Of a DNA stretch of 9,339 bases, positions 1 through 6,119 are shown one piece after another. Every line of letters begins with the position of its first letter. The first letter of the stretch is position 1. Source of the stretch: Rhizobiaceae bacterium UBA1291 (GTDB lineage Bacteria; Pseudomonadota; Alphaproteobacteria; Rhizobiales; Rhizobiaceae); NCBI GenBank assembly GCA_002307905.1, contig DBUL01000054.1, forward strand, positions 15,590-24,928. Direction: 5' to 3'. The position numbers were made by a program, and so were the translations under genes. The notes under the pieces were generated by a model. That model ran no database searches. It was not told where the DNA came from and saw only the letters and a program-made list of their open reading frames with translations.

Positions 1-1
1 C

Positions 2-277
2 GCCTATCTCTGGCGTTCCGCGGCCCGGCTCGCGCCGGCCGTACTCACCTATGCGACAGCCATTGCCGGCATGGCGGTGTTGTCGCTCGGCGTGCCGCCG
101 GTCGCGGTTTTCGCCGGTGTTGCACTCTTCCTGTCGTCCGATGCGGTGTTGTCAGTGGAGACCTTCAAGATGGGAAAGGCGCATCCCTTGCGCAGGCTTG
201 CCGCCTTCTATGTCTGGGCAAGCTATTTCTGTGCGCAGGTCGTCCTGACGCTCGCCATCATGACGAACGCGCTCTAG
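2..277 (+). CDS. YhhN family membrane protein (lysoplasmalogenase-like), C-terminal part
   Basis: The gene is cut by the left window edge; 91 C-terminal residues are visible before a TAG stop. They form about three hydrophobic segments: one from the APAVLTYATAIAGM stretch, one around VAVFAGVALFLSSDAVLSV, and a last one containing YFCAQVVLTLAIM. The SSD motif in the middle segment and the Y..AQ motif in the last match the conserved C-terminal pattern of the YhhN/TMEM86 family, multi-pass inner-membrane proteins. Some members hydrolyse the vinyl-ether bond of lysoplasmalogens. That enzymatic role is known for the animal enzyme and a few bacterial members and is only inferred here, since rhizobia are not known for plasmalogens. 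The stop overlaps the stop of the convergent cupin gene by 4 bases, so there is no room for a separate terminator. Confidence 0.8.
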   Translation, partial: AYLWRSAARLAPAVLTYATAIAGMAVLSLGVPPVAVFAGVALFLSSDAVLSVETFKMGKAHPLRRLAAFYVWASYFCAQVVLTLAIMTNAL

Positions 278-714
278 GTCTTCTGCCCGGCCCATTCGCC
301 TGGCGACCAGCCGGGCGGGGCCATCTCGAAGGCGGAATAGTCGAAGCCCGGCGCCACGGTGCAGCCGACCAGCGTGTAATCGCCAAGGCTTTCCGCCGCT
401 TGCCATGCGTTGGCGGGAATGATCGCCTGTGGCCGCTCGCCGCGGAGGATGTTTGCGCCGAGCACGATGGTCTCAACCGATGTCCCCTCCGGCGCGCTGT
501 AGAGCGCAAGCGGCGCGCCGCCGTGAAAATGCCAGACCTCAACTGCGTCTCGCACTCGGTGCCAGTGGGACCTCTCACCTGCCTTCAGCAGATAGTAGAT
601 CGCCGTCGAATGGCCTCGCGGCCCGCCGCTCAGGTCGCGAAAGGTCTCGATGAACCAGCCGCCCTCGGGATGCGGCTGAAGTCCAAGCGCCTCGATCACG
701 GCTTGTGCATCCAT
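274..714 (-). CDS. Cupin, DUF985 (cupin_5) family protein
   Basis: A 146-residue single-domain cupin. The N-terminal motif PHPEGGWF (14-21) is the hallmark of the DUF985/cupin_5 family. The barrel follows with STAIYYLL (36-43), then SHWH..RDAVEVWHFH, giving candidate ligand or metal residues H50, H52, E59, H62 and H64. The C-terminal strand has the CTVAPGF motif (118-124). Family members such as yeast YML079w have the cupin fold but no firmly assigned reaction, so no substrate is proposed. The ATG at 714 is preferred over an in-frame TTG at 717 because an AAGGA ribosome-binding site lies 9 bases upstream. This ATG shares a base with the gloB stop (TGATG), so translation is probably coupled and the two genes form one operon. 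The 3' end overlaps the YhhN gene by 4 bases. Confidence 0.88.
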   Translation of the reverse strand: MDAQAVIEALGLQPHPEGGWFIETFRDLSGGPRGHSTAIYYLLKAGERSHWHRVRDAVEVWHFHGGAPLALYSAPEGTSVETIVLGANILRGERPQAIIPANAWQAAESLGDYTLVGCTVAPGFDYSAFEMAPPGWSPGEWAGQKT

Positions 715-1484
715 CAAAAATGATCCTTGCGCTTGCGGATCTCGGCAAAGACCTCCTCATCGGTCGATCCTTCCATCAGGAGGTTGCGGCGGATCGACGG
801 ATCGGCGGCGCGCAGGAAAGGGTTGGTTTCCTTTTCCAGTCCGATCGTCGTCGGAATGGTGAACTCGCCGCGCTGCCGCTTGGCCTCGATCTCAGCGGCG
901 CGGGCCTTCAGGCGTTCATTCTCGGGATCGATCGTCAGCGCGAAGCGGGCGTTTGACAGTGTATATTCATGGCCGAAATAGACGGCGGTCTCGTCCGGCA
1001 GGGCGGCGAGCTTCTGCAGCGAATGCCACATGTCGGTCGCCGGGCGTTCGAACAGCCGACCGCAGCCCAGCGCGAACAGCGTATCGGCGGCGAAGAGGAG
1101 CTTGTCGTCGGGCAGGTGGTAGCAGACATGGCCTGCGGTATGGCCGGGCGTTTCGATCACCTGGACGGTATGGCCGCCGAACTCGAACACGTCGCCGTCG
1201 CCGACCGCCTGGTCGAGGCCGGGGATTGCTACCGCCTCCTCGCGCGGTCCGATGATCTCGCAGCCATATTTGTCCTTGAGTTCGAGATTTGCCTCGACAT
1301 GGTCGCCATGGTGATGAGTGGTGAAGACATGGGTGATCTTCCAGCCATGCCGATCGGCGGCCGCCACGATCGCGTCCAGTTCAGGCGCGTCGATCGAGGC
1401 GGTCAGATCGCTTTCCGGGCAGTGGAGAAGAACGCCGAAATTGTCGCTTCGGCAGGGAAAGACGTCGAGATCGAGGGGTTTCAT
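714..1484 (-). CDS. gloB: Hydroxyacylglutathione hydrolase (glyoxalase II)
   Basis: This 256-residue enzyme of the metallo-beta-lactamase superfamily has the usual glyoxalase II length. It hydrolyses S-D-lactoylglutathione to D-lactate and free glutathione, the second step of cytosolic methylglyoxal detoxification. The metal-binding motif TTHHHGDH is at 55-62 (H57, H59, D61, H62). The other ligands fit H115 in TPGHTAGH, D134 in FAADTLF and H172 in GHEYT. The GCGRLFE segment (140-146), NPFLR (221-225) and the C-terminal R250/K253 pair of the R..KD.F tail match the glutathione-binding part of true GloB proteins, separating it from generic hydrolases. The ATG at 1484 has an AAGGGA ribosome-binding site 10 bases upstream. 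It is the first gene of a two-gene unit with the DUF985 cupin and is divergent from the methyltransferase-fold gene. Confidence 0.95.
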   Translation of the reverse strand: MKPLDLDVFPCRSDNFGVLLHCPESDLTASIDAPELDAIVAAADRHGWKITHVFTTHHHGDHVEANLELKDKYGCEIIGPREEAVAIPGLDQAVGDGDVFEFGGHTVQVIETPGHTAGHVCYHLPDDKLLFAADTLFALGCGRLFERPATDMWHSLQKLAALPDETAVYFGHEYTLSNARFALTIDPENERLKARAAEIEAKRQRGEFTIPTTIGLEKETNPFLRAADPSIRRNLLMEGSTDEEVFAEIRKRKDHF

Positions 1485-1516
1485 CAGGCCGGTGTCCCTT
1501 CAGTTTGTTTCACCGA

Positions 1517-1545
1517 AATGTAGCGCCTTCAGCCTTGAAGTCCAA
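1517..1545 (-). promoter_or_regulatory. Candidate sigma-70 promoter for gloB-cupin
   Basis: On the minus strand TTGGAC (1545-1540) and TACATT (1522-1517) are separated by exactly 17 bases. This would start transcription near 1510 and leave a leader of about 25 bases containing the AAGGGA ribosome-binding site. The match to consensus is moderate (-10 four of six, -35 weaker), so this is a candidate based on position and spacing. Confidence 0.35.
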
Positions 1546-1563
1546 CCGCCGCCTGTTAACAAT
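1535..1563 (+). promoter_or_regulatory. Candidate promoter for the methyltransferase-fold gene, overlapping the gloB promoter
   Basis: TTGAAG (1535-1540), a 17-base spacer and AACAAT (1558-1563) face the plus-strand gene; each box matches consensus at four of six positions. The predicted start point falls at about 1570, the A of the ATG, implying a leaderless transcript, which agrees with the absence of a ribosome-binding site. The -35 box shares base 1540 with the divergent gloB candidate -35, so the two promoters would occlude each other. Confidence 0.3.
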
Positions 1564-1569
1564 GGCGCC

Positions 1570-2325
1570 ATGCATGTCGATATCGTCGATCTTCGCCAGT
1601 TCTATTTTTCCATGTTGGGCCGCATGACGGAGCAGTCGATCGCCATGGCGCTGTCGTCCCTGTGGGCGCGCCTGCCGCAGGAGCGGCTCGTGGGCATCGG
1701 CTATGCGGTTCCCTTCCTTGACCGCTTCCGCGCCGACACCGAGCGGACCTTCGCCTTCATGCCCGCCGGGCAGGGGGCGGTGAACTGGCCGGTTGGCGAA
1801 CCTTCGGCTACGGCCCTGGTGTTCGAGGAGGAACTACCCTTGCCGGACGCTTCGATCGACCGGGTGCTGATGGTCCATTCGCTCGAATTTGCCGAGAACC
1901 CGCGGGAGACGCTGAAGGAAGTCTGGCGGGTGCTGGCGCCCGGCGGGCGCCTCGTCATCGTCGTGCCCAACCGGCGCGGCGTCTGGGCGCGCATGGAGCA
2001 TACGCCCTTCGGCTCGGGCCGACCCTATTCGCGTGGCCAGCTGACGGCTCTGCTACGCGAGACCAATTTCACCCCCGGCGCCAGCGCCGAGGCGCTGTTC
2101 TTCCCCCCTTCCAAGATTCGCGCCGTGCTGAAACTGCGCCGCAGTTTCGAACGGATGGGTCGCATGCTGTGGCCGGCCTTTTCCGGTGTGATCGTCGTCG
2201 AGGCGCAGAAGCGGCTTTACCAGGGCCTGCCGGTCGCATCGCGCGCCTCGCGGCGCGTCTTCTCCCCTGTCCTCGCGCCGCAGGGTGTGCCGACGACACG
2301 GGTGAAATCGGACGGCGCGGCCTGA
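1570..2325 (+). CDS. Methyltransferase-fold (Methyltransf_11-like) protein with a degenerate SAM site
   Basis: A 251-residue protein with the class I methyltransferase fold. The later motifs are clear: ELPLPDASIDRVLMVHSLE (88-106) corresponds to motif II/III, and LKEVWRVLAPGGRLVIVVPNR (115-135) is the typical post-II helix and strand. It is followed by a conserved-looking TPFGSGRPYS (145-154). The first half is unusual: where D.G.G.G is expected there is LVGIGYAVPF (40-49), and the second strand ends in FAFMPAGQGAVNWP with no acidic residue to hold the SAM ribose. Either SAM is bound atypically or the protein has lost catalysis. I start it at the ATG at 1570, because the open frame farther upstream runs through the gloB promoter and coding region. 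No Shine-Dalgarno sequence precedes it. Substrate unknown. It diverges from gloB and precedes hisC by 117 bases. Confidence 0.82.
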   Translation: MHVDIVDLRQFYFSMLGRMTEQSIAMALSSLWARLPQERLVGIGYAVPFLDRFRADTERTFAFMPAGQGAVNWPVGEPSATALVFEEELPLPDASIDRVLMVHSLEFAENPRETLKEVWRVLAPGGRLVIVVPNRRGVWARMEHTPFGSGRPYSRGQLTALLRETNFTPGASAEALFFPPSKIRAVLKLRRSFERMGRMLWPAFSGVIVVEAQKRLYQGLPVASRASRRVFSPVLAPQGVPTTRVKSDGAA

Positions 2326-2354
2326 TGCGGCTAGCTGTTGCGACCGCCACGACA

Positions 2355-2382
2355 CTCGACAAAACCGGCTTTCCGTTCTAAT
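2355..2382 (+). promoter_or_regulatory. Candidate promoter upstream of hisC-tyrC
   Basis: TCGACA (2356-2361, five of six to TTGACA, preceded by C as in the rhizobial CTTGAC box) and TCTAAT (2377-2382, five of six to TATAAT) are good boxes, but the spacer is only 15 bases, which weakens the call. It would place the start near 2389 and give a leader of about 54 bases containing the hairpin at 2402-2415. Confidence 0.3.
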
Positions 2383-2446
2383 GGCTCTCATCCCCTATCG
2401 CCGGGCATCTGCCCGTGTTTTCAACGACAGAAAGTCCCATCGATGA
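2381..2446 (+). other. Possible 21-codon upstream ORF overlapping the hisC start
   Basis: An ATG at 2381 opens a 21-codon frame whose TGA (2444-2446) overlaps the hisC ATG at 2443 in an ATGA arrangement. It contains one Tyr, one Phe and one His codon and is Arg-rich. It has no visible ribosome-binding site, and if the candidate promoter above is right the start codon would lie upstream of the transcript start. It could be chance; it is recorded because hisC itself has only a weak ribosome-binding site and would benefit from coupled translation. Confidence 0.2.
2402..2421 (+). terminator. Hairpin with U-rich tail, weak terminator or leader structure before hisC
   Basis: CGGGC (2402-2406), loop ATCT, GCCCG (2411-2415) form a perfect GC-rich stem (an added A-T pair is possible), followed by TGTTTTC. 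It may end the methyltransferase-fold transcript, or act within the hisC leader 27 bases before the ATG. The stem is short and the U-tract interrupted, so termination is likely partial. Confidence 0.45.
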
Positions 2447-3549
2447 GCAGCGACAGCATGAAGCCCACTCCGCGCCCGGGTATCCTCGACATTGCCGCCT
2501 ATGTGCCCGGCAAGGAGCATGCCCCCGGTGTCGCGCGGGTCTTCAAGCTGTCGTCCAACGAAACGCCGATGGGGCCGAGCCCCAAGGCGATCGATGCCTT
2601 TAAGCAGAGCGCCGGCCATCTGGAAATCTACCCCGACGGCCAGGCCATGGCGCTTCGTGAGGCGATCGCCGAGGTGCACGGACTGAACAAGGCCAATATC
2701 CTGTGCGGCAACGGTTCCGACGAGCTGCTCGGCCTGCTCTGCCACGTCTATCTCGGCGCGGGCGACGAAGGCATCATCACCGAGCACGGCTTCCTCGTCT
2801 ACAAGATCCAGATCATGGGCGCCGGCGCGACCCCGGTCGTGGTCAAGGAAAAGGATTGCACCGTCGACGTCGATGCGATCCTTGCCGCCGTCACCGAAAA
2901 GACGAAGATCGTCTTCCTCGCCAATCCGGGCAATCCGACCGGCACCTATGTGCTTGCGAGCGAAATCCGGCGGCTCCATGCCGGGCTGCCGGGCAATGTC
3001 ATCCTCGTGCTCGACGCGGCCTATGCGGAATATGTCCGCCGCAACGACTACCAGGCCGGCATCGAGCTCGTCTCCGGCGCCCGGAACGTCGTCATGACCC
3101 GCACCTTTTCCAAGGTTTACGGGCTTGCGGCGTTGCGCGTCGGCTGGGCCTATGCACCGCTGGAGATCATCGATGCGCTGAACCGCGTGCGCGGCCCGTT
3201 CAACATGAACGCGCCGGCGATCGCCGCCGGGGCCGCCGCCGTGCGCGACCAGGAATTCGTCGCGATGGCCGTCGAGCACAATCTCTCCTGGGTCGAGAAG
3301 GTCACTGCGGCACTGACTGCGCTTGGCCTGAAGGTCACGCCGTCGGTCGCCAATTTCGTGCTGATCCATTTCCCCGAGGTCGACGGCAAGCGTGCGGCGG
3401 AAGCCGACGACTTCCTCACCAGCCGCGGCTTCATCCTGCGCGCGGTCAAGGGCTATGGTTTCGCCAATTCGCTACGCATGACGATCGGCAGCGAAGAGGC
3501 CAATCGCGGCGTGATCGACGCGCTCACCGAGTTCATGGGGCGTTCCTGA
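2443..3549 (+). CDS. hisC: Histidinol-phosphate / aromatic aminotransferase, class I/II PLP enzyme
   Basis: A 368-residue PLP-dependent aminotransferase of normal HisC length. Motifs in order: LSSNETP (36-42), NGSDE (90-94), NPGNPTGT (161-168), DAAYAEY (191-197, D191 to the pyridine nitrogen and Y194 to the cofactor), [15 protein letters not shown] (221-235) with the Schiff-base lysine K224, and R345 in SLRMTIG for the substrate acid group. HisC transfers an amino group between glutamate and imidazole-acetol phosphate; many members also act on phenylpyruvate, hydroxyphenylpyruvate or prephenate. The tight link to tyrC, as in Zymomonas where a hisC-type gene adjoins tyrC, suggests a main role in tyrosine/phenylalanine synthesis here, by inference. 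ATG 2443 is chosen because homologues begin near this point and the frame upstream is non-coding in character; ATG 2458 is an alternative. The ribosome-binding site is weak (AGAAAG). The stop overlaps the tyrC ATG. Confidence 0.93.
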   Translation: MSSDSMKPTPRPGILDIAAYVPGKEHAPGVARVFKLSSNETPMGPSPKAIDAFKQSAGHLEIYPDGQAMALREAIAEVHGLNKANILCGNGSDELLGLLCHVYLGAGDEGIITEHGFLVYKIQIMGAGATPVVVKEKDCTVDVDAILAAVTEKTKIVFLANPGNPTGTYVLASEIRRLHAGLPGNVILVLDAAYAEYVRRNDYQAGIELVSGARNVVMTRTFSKVYGLAALRVGWAYAPLEIIDALNRVRGPFNMNAPAIAAGAAAVRDQEFVAMAVEHNLSWVEKVTAALTALGLKVTPSVANFVLIHFPEVDGKRAAEADDFLTSRGFILRAVKGYGFANSLRMTIGSEEANRGVIDALTEFMGRS

Positions 3550-4478
3550 TGCCGGAGCCCATGTTCGACCGCATCGCGCTGATCGGCATCGGCCTGATCG
3601 GCTCCTCGATCGCCCGCGACGTCAAGGCGCTTGGCCTGGCCCGCGAGGTCGTGGTCTCGACCCGCAGCGCCGAAACGCTGAAGCGCGCCGAGGAACTTGA
3701 GCTGGGAACCTCCTACGCACTGTCGGCGGCGGATGCCGTCGAAGGGGCCGATCTGATCATCGTCTCCGTGCCCGTCGGTGCGTCCGAAGCGGTTGCCCGG
3801 CAGATCGCCCCGCATCTGAAGCCCGGCGCGATCGTCACCGATGTCGGCTCCACCAAGGCCTCCGTCATCGCCCAGATGGCGCCGCACATGCCGAAGTCGG
3901 TGCACTTCATCCCCGGCCACCCGTTGGCGGGTACGGAAAAGTCCGGCCCCGACGCCGGCTTCACCGGCCTGTTCCAGGGCCGCTGGTGCATCTTCACGCC
4001 GCTGCCGGGCACTGATGCGGCAGCCCTTGCCAAGCTCAAGGCCTTCTGGGAAGCGCTCGGCTCGAAGATCGACGAGATGGATCCGGAGCATCACGACAAG
4101 GTGCTCGCCATCGTCTCGCACCTGCCGCACATCATCGCCTACAACATCGTCGGCACGGCCGACGATCTGGAGGCGGTGACGCAGTCGGAAGTCATCAAGT
4201 ACTCGGCGTCCGGTTTCCGCGATTTCACGCGTCTCGCCGCCTCCGACCCGACCATGTGGCGGGACGTCTGCCTGCACAACAAGGACGCGATCCTTGAAAT
4301 GCTGGCGCGCTTTTCGGAAGATCTCGCCTATCTGCAGCGGGCGATCCGCTGGGGCGAGGGTGACAAGCTGTTCGAACTCTTCACCCGTACCCGCGCCGTG
4401 CGCCGTTCGATCATCGAGGCAGGCCAGGATGTCGACGTGCCGGATTTCGGCCGCCACTCGCTCGACAAAAAGCCCTGA
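3549..4478 (+). CDS. tyrC: Prephenate/arogenate (cyclohexadienyl) dehydrogenase
   Basis: A 309-residue TyrA-family dehydrogenase without fused chorismate mutase or ACT domain, as usual for the TyrC type. It oxidatively decarboxylates prephenate to 4-hydroxyphenylpyruvate and/or arogenate to tyrosine in the cytosol. A Rossmann domain opens with GIGLIG (13-18). DVGSTK (98-103), GHPLAGTEKSG (123-133, catalytic-type H124), EHHDKVLAIVSHLPH (180-194) and SGFRDFTRLA (221-230, R224 likely contacting the substrate) are the conserved family motifs. The second beta-strand ends VVVSTRS (34-40) with Ser/Thr-Arg in place of an acidic residue, which points to NADP rather than NAD. The start at 3549 overlaps the hisC stop (TGATG), so the genes are co-transcribed and probably translationally coupled. 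It converges on the DUF2125 gene with 8 bases between stops and no evident terminator. Confidence 0.94.
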   Translation: MPEPMFDRIALIGIGLIGSSIARDVKALGLAREVVVSTRSAETLKRAEELELGTSYALSAADAVEGADLIIVSVPVGASEAVARQIAPHLKPGAIVTDVGSTKASVIAQMAPHMPKSVHFIPGHPLAGTEKSGPDAGFTGLFQGRWCIFTPLPGTDAAALAKLKAFWEALGSKIDEMDPEHHDKVLAIVSHLPHIIAYNIVGTADDLEAVTQSEVIKYSASGFRDFTRLAASDPTMWRDVCLHNKDAILEMLARFSEDLAYLQRAIRWGEGDKLFELFTRTRAVRRSIIEAGQDVDVPDFGRHSLDKKP

Positions 4479-4486
4479 TCGTCGTT

Positions 4487-5500
4487 TCAGATCGGCGGCA
4501 GGACCGCGATCGGAAATATGCCGAGGGAAACCACGCCGTTCGTCACCGTCAGGGTGGCGCTGCCCTTGTCCGAGCCGGAAAACAGCGCGCCAAGGACATT
4601 CGCTGCGTTATCGATGGTTTCCCGCTCATCGGGAAAAGCTCTCCGAAGGGTTTCCAGCCAGGCCTTTATGCCTTCAACCTCGACATGGAGCTTACCCGAC
4701 AACATGCCGTCCGTGCCGACCGATACGGGGCCCGAAAGCGTCAGCATCCGGCCTTCGCCCATGTCGGCGACGAATCGTCGGATCTCGCCGTCGCTGCCGT
4801 AAAGCCCTTCGCCCCGGTCGCCCTCGAGATCGAGATATTTCGCCTTGCCGACCAGTGTCATGTCGACACTGGCCGAAAGCGGCGGCAGAAGGGACGGCCG
4901 GTCCCGCAATGACAGAACGGCGTCCTTGACGAGGATGGCCAGGTCGAGATCATCCTCCGAGCGGCGCACATGTGCCTCCGCATGCGGAGCCTTGGCTGCG
5001 ACCGTCTCGCCGTCGATCTTGGCCGTCAGCAAGCTGTGCAGATCCTTAGCCTCGATCGAGCTTCGATCAAGGCCGGAGAGGCCAGCGCTCAGGCTGGAGC
5101 GCAACTTCGTCCACTGCAGCGCGAGTGAAAAGCCAAGACTGGAGCGGACCTCTGCAGGTCCGTCGAGCTCCCACAGGACGCGGCCGGGTGCATAGACCTG
5201 GGCTACCGAACGCAAGGCGCCGAAGGTGGCTGAAAGGCCATGGAAATGGTCGTCGACCGCAAGCTTCGTACAGGTGACGCCGAGCCGGAAGGGAAACCCG
5301 CCGACTTTCATGTCGGAACACTCTGCCTCGATCGCGGCCGGGTTGTCGCCGCCGAGAATTTCGACGAGTTTCTTTTCGACAGCCCCTGCCGCCCCCCACC
5401 ACAAGCCGCTATAGACGAGAATGCCTACGATGACGGCTATGCCGAGTAACAGGATCTTGCGGCTGGCGGGACTGCGGTTTTCCTTGCGCGACGTTGCCAT
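4487..5500 (-). CDS. DUF2125 family envelope protein
   Basis: A 337-residue protein with a basic N-terminus, a single hydrophobic segment at about 16-38 (ILLLGIAVIVGILVY onward) and a long soluble remainder. This predicts an inner-membrane anchor or uncleaved signal with the bulk in the periplasm. The segment C61...VGGFPFRLGVTC (66-77) is the conserved entry motif of DUF2125, a family largely found in alphaproteobacteria with no established function. The rest alternates short beta-like stretches (LTLSGPVSVGTDGML, SATLTVTNGVVSLG), suggesting an extended beta-rich domain reminiscent of lipid-handling envelope proteins, but this is speculation. ATG 5500 is chosen over an in-frame TTG at 5512 because a GGAG ribosome-binding site lies 6 bases upstream of it. 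It diverges from chaC across 52 bases and is a single-gene unit. Confidence 0.85.
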   Translation of the reverse strand: MATSRKENRSPASRKILLLGIAVIVGILVYSGLWWGAAGAVEKKLVEILGGDNPAAIEAECSDMKVGGFPFRLGVTCTKLAVDDHFHGLSATFGALRSVAQVYAPGRVLWELDGPAEVRSSLGFSLALQWTKLRSSLSAGLSGLDRSSIEAKDLHSLLTAKIDGETVAAKAPHAEAHVRRSEDDLDLAILVKDAVLSLRDRPSLLPPLSASVDMTLVGKAKYLDLEGDRGEGLYGSDGEIRRFVADMGEGRMLTLSGPVSVGTDGMLSGKLHVEVEGIKAWLETLRRAFPDERETIDNAANVLGALFSGSDKGSATLTVTNGVVSLGIFPIAVLPPI

Positions 5501-5521
5501 CAGGCGCTCCAAACGTAAAAT
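5494..5521 (+). promoter_or_regulatory. Candidate sigma-70 promoter for chaC
   Basis: TTGCCA (5494-5499, five of six) and TAAAAT (5516-5521, five of six) are separated by 16 bases, predicting a start near 5528 and a leader of about 25 bases carrying the GGAG ribosome-binding site at 5542-5545. The -35 box overlaps the start codon of the divergent DUF2125 gene. Just downstream the heptamer ATCCGGC is repeated at 5526-5532 and 5534-5540. Confidence 0.45.
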
Positions 5522-5552
5522 GGTGATCCGGCAATCCGGCCGGAGTTGTGGA

Positions 5553-6101
5553 ATGACCGGCGATATGGACGAATTTTGGGTGTTTGGCTATGGATCGCTC
5601 ATGTGGAATCCTGGCTTTTCCTATGAGGAGCGGATGCAGGGCCGGATGATCGGCTATCGGCGGTCGCTCTGTGTCCGATCCTGGCACCATCGTGGCACGC
5701 AGGAAAGGCCCGGCCTGGTGCTCGGTCTGGATCGCGGCGGCTCCTGTCGCGGTATCGCCTTTAGGGTTGCTTTGCGTGACCGTGAAGAGACGATCGAGTA
5801 CCTGCGCCAGCGCGAATTGGTGACGCATGTCTATCTGGAGCGTTCCTTGCAGGTCCGTCTGGATGACGGACGCAAGGTGCAGGCGCTGACCTATGTGGTT
5901 GACCGCGGTCATCACCAGTATGGCGGGGCGGTCTCGGTGGAGGAGGCAGCGCGCATCGTCAACCAGGCGGTCGGCGTCTCCGGCCCCAATCCGGTCTATG
6001 TGGCCAATACCGTGGCGCACCTGAGAGAGATGGGCATCCGCGACCACTGGCTTGAGCAGGTTGCCGCGGAGATCGAGCGGCTCGAAGGTGTGCTGGTCTG
6101 A
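5553..6101 (+). CDS. chaC: ChaC-type gamma-glutamylcyclotransferase
   Basis: A 182-residue protein of the ChaC/GCG family, which cleaves glutathione to 5-oxoproline and Cys-Gly in the cytosol. The nucleotide-loop-like substrate motif FGYGSLMW (11-18) opens the domain, followed by GTQERPGLVLGLD (48-60), the candidate catalytic glutamate E88 in LRQRELVTHVY, and the C-terminal GPNPVYVANTVAHLREMGI (144-162), all typical of ChaC. The start at 5553 has GGAG 7 bases upstream; ATG 5565 would give a protein 4 residues shorter and is possible. The gene stands alone on the plus strand, divergent from DUF2125 and convergent with plsC, with its own promoter candidate and a strong terminator. In some bacteria chaC sits beside the cation antiporter gene chaA; no such partner is present here, so a link to calcium transport is not supported. 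Confidence 0.92.
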   Translation: MTGDMDEFWVFGYGSLMWNPGFSYEERMQGRMIGYRRSLCVRSWHHRGTQERPGLVLGLDRGGSCRGIAFRVALRDREETIEYLRQRELVTHVYLERSLQVRLDDGRKVQALTYVVDRGHHQYGGAVSVEEAARIVNQAVGVSGPNPVYVANTVAHLREMGIRDHWLEQVAAEIERLEGVLV

Positions 6102-6119
6102 CGGCTCAGGCCGTCTTTT
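6100..6119 (+). terminator. Rho-independent terminator of chaC
   Basis: GACGGC (6100-6105), loop TCAG, GCCGTC (6110-6115) and TTTT (6116-6119) form a perfect 6-base-pair stem-loop with a U-tract. It begins inside the chaC TGA, and its loop holds the stop codon of the convergent plsC gene. On the minus strand the hairpin is preceded by AAAA but not followed by a T-run, so it should act mainly on chaC transcripts. Confidence 0.85.

Noticed and set aside
285..316. Inverted repeat GCCCGG ... CCGGGC near the YhhN/cupin junction
   Set aside because: It has a 20-base loop, no U-tract, and lies in the GC-rich coding end of the cupin gene, where such repeats arise by chance.
1318..1569. Upstream extension of the methyltransferase-fold gene to 1318
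   Set aside because: It would run through the 5' coding part of gloB and its promoter; the added residues are Arg/Ser-rich and unlike the family N-terminus.
2395..4457. Two long minus-strand open frames (about 324 and 334 codons) opposite hisC and tyrC
   Set aside because: Their predicted proteins are rich in Arg, Gly, Asp and Ala with no recognisable motif, and they mirror the third-position GC bias of two clear genes on the other strand.
4490..4511. Stem-loop GATCGGCGG ... CCGCGATC just after tyrC, as a terminator
   Set aside because: One base is unpaired and no T-run follows on either strand; it lies inside the last codons of the DUF2125 gene.
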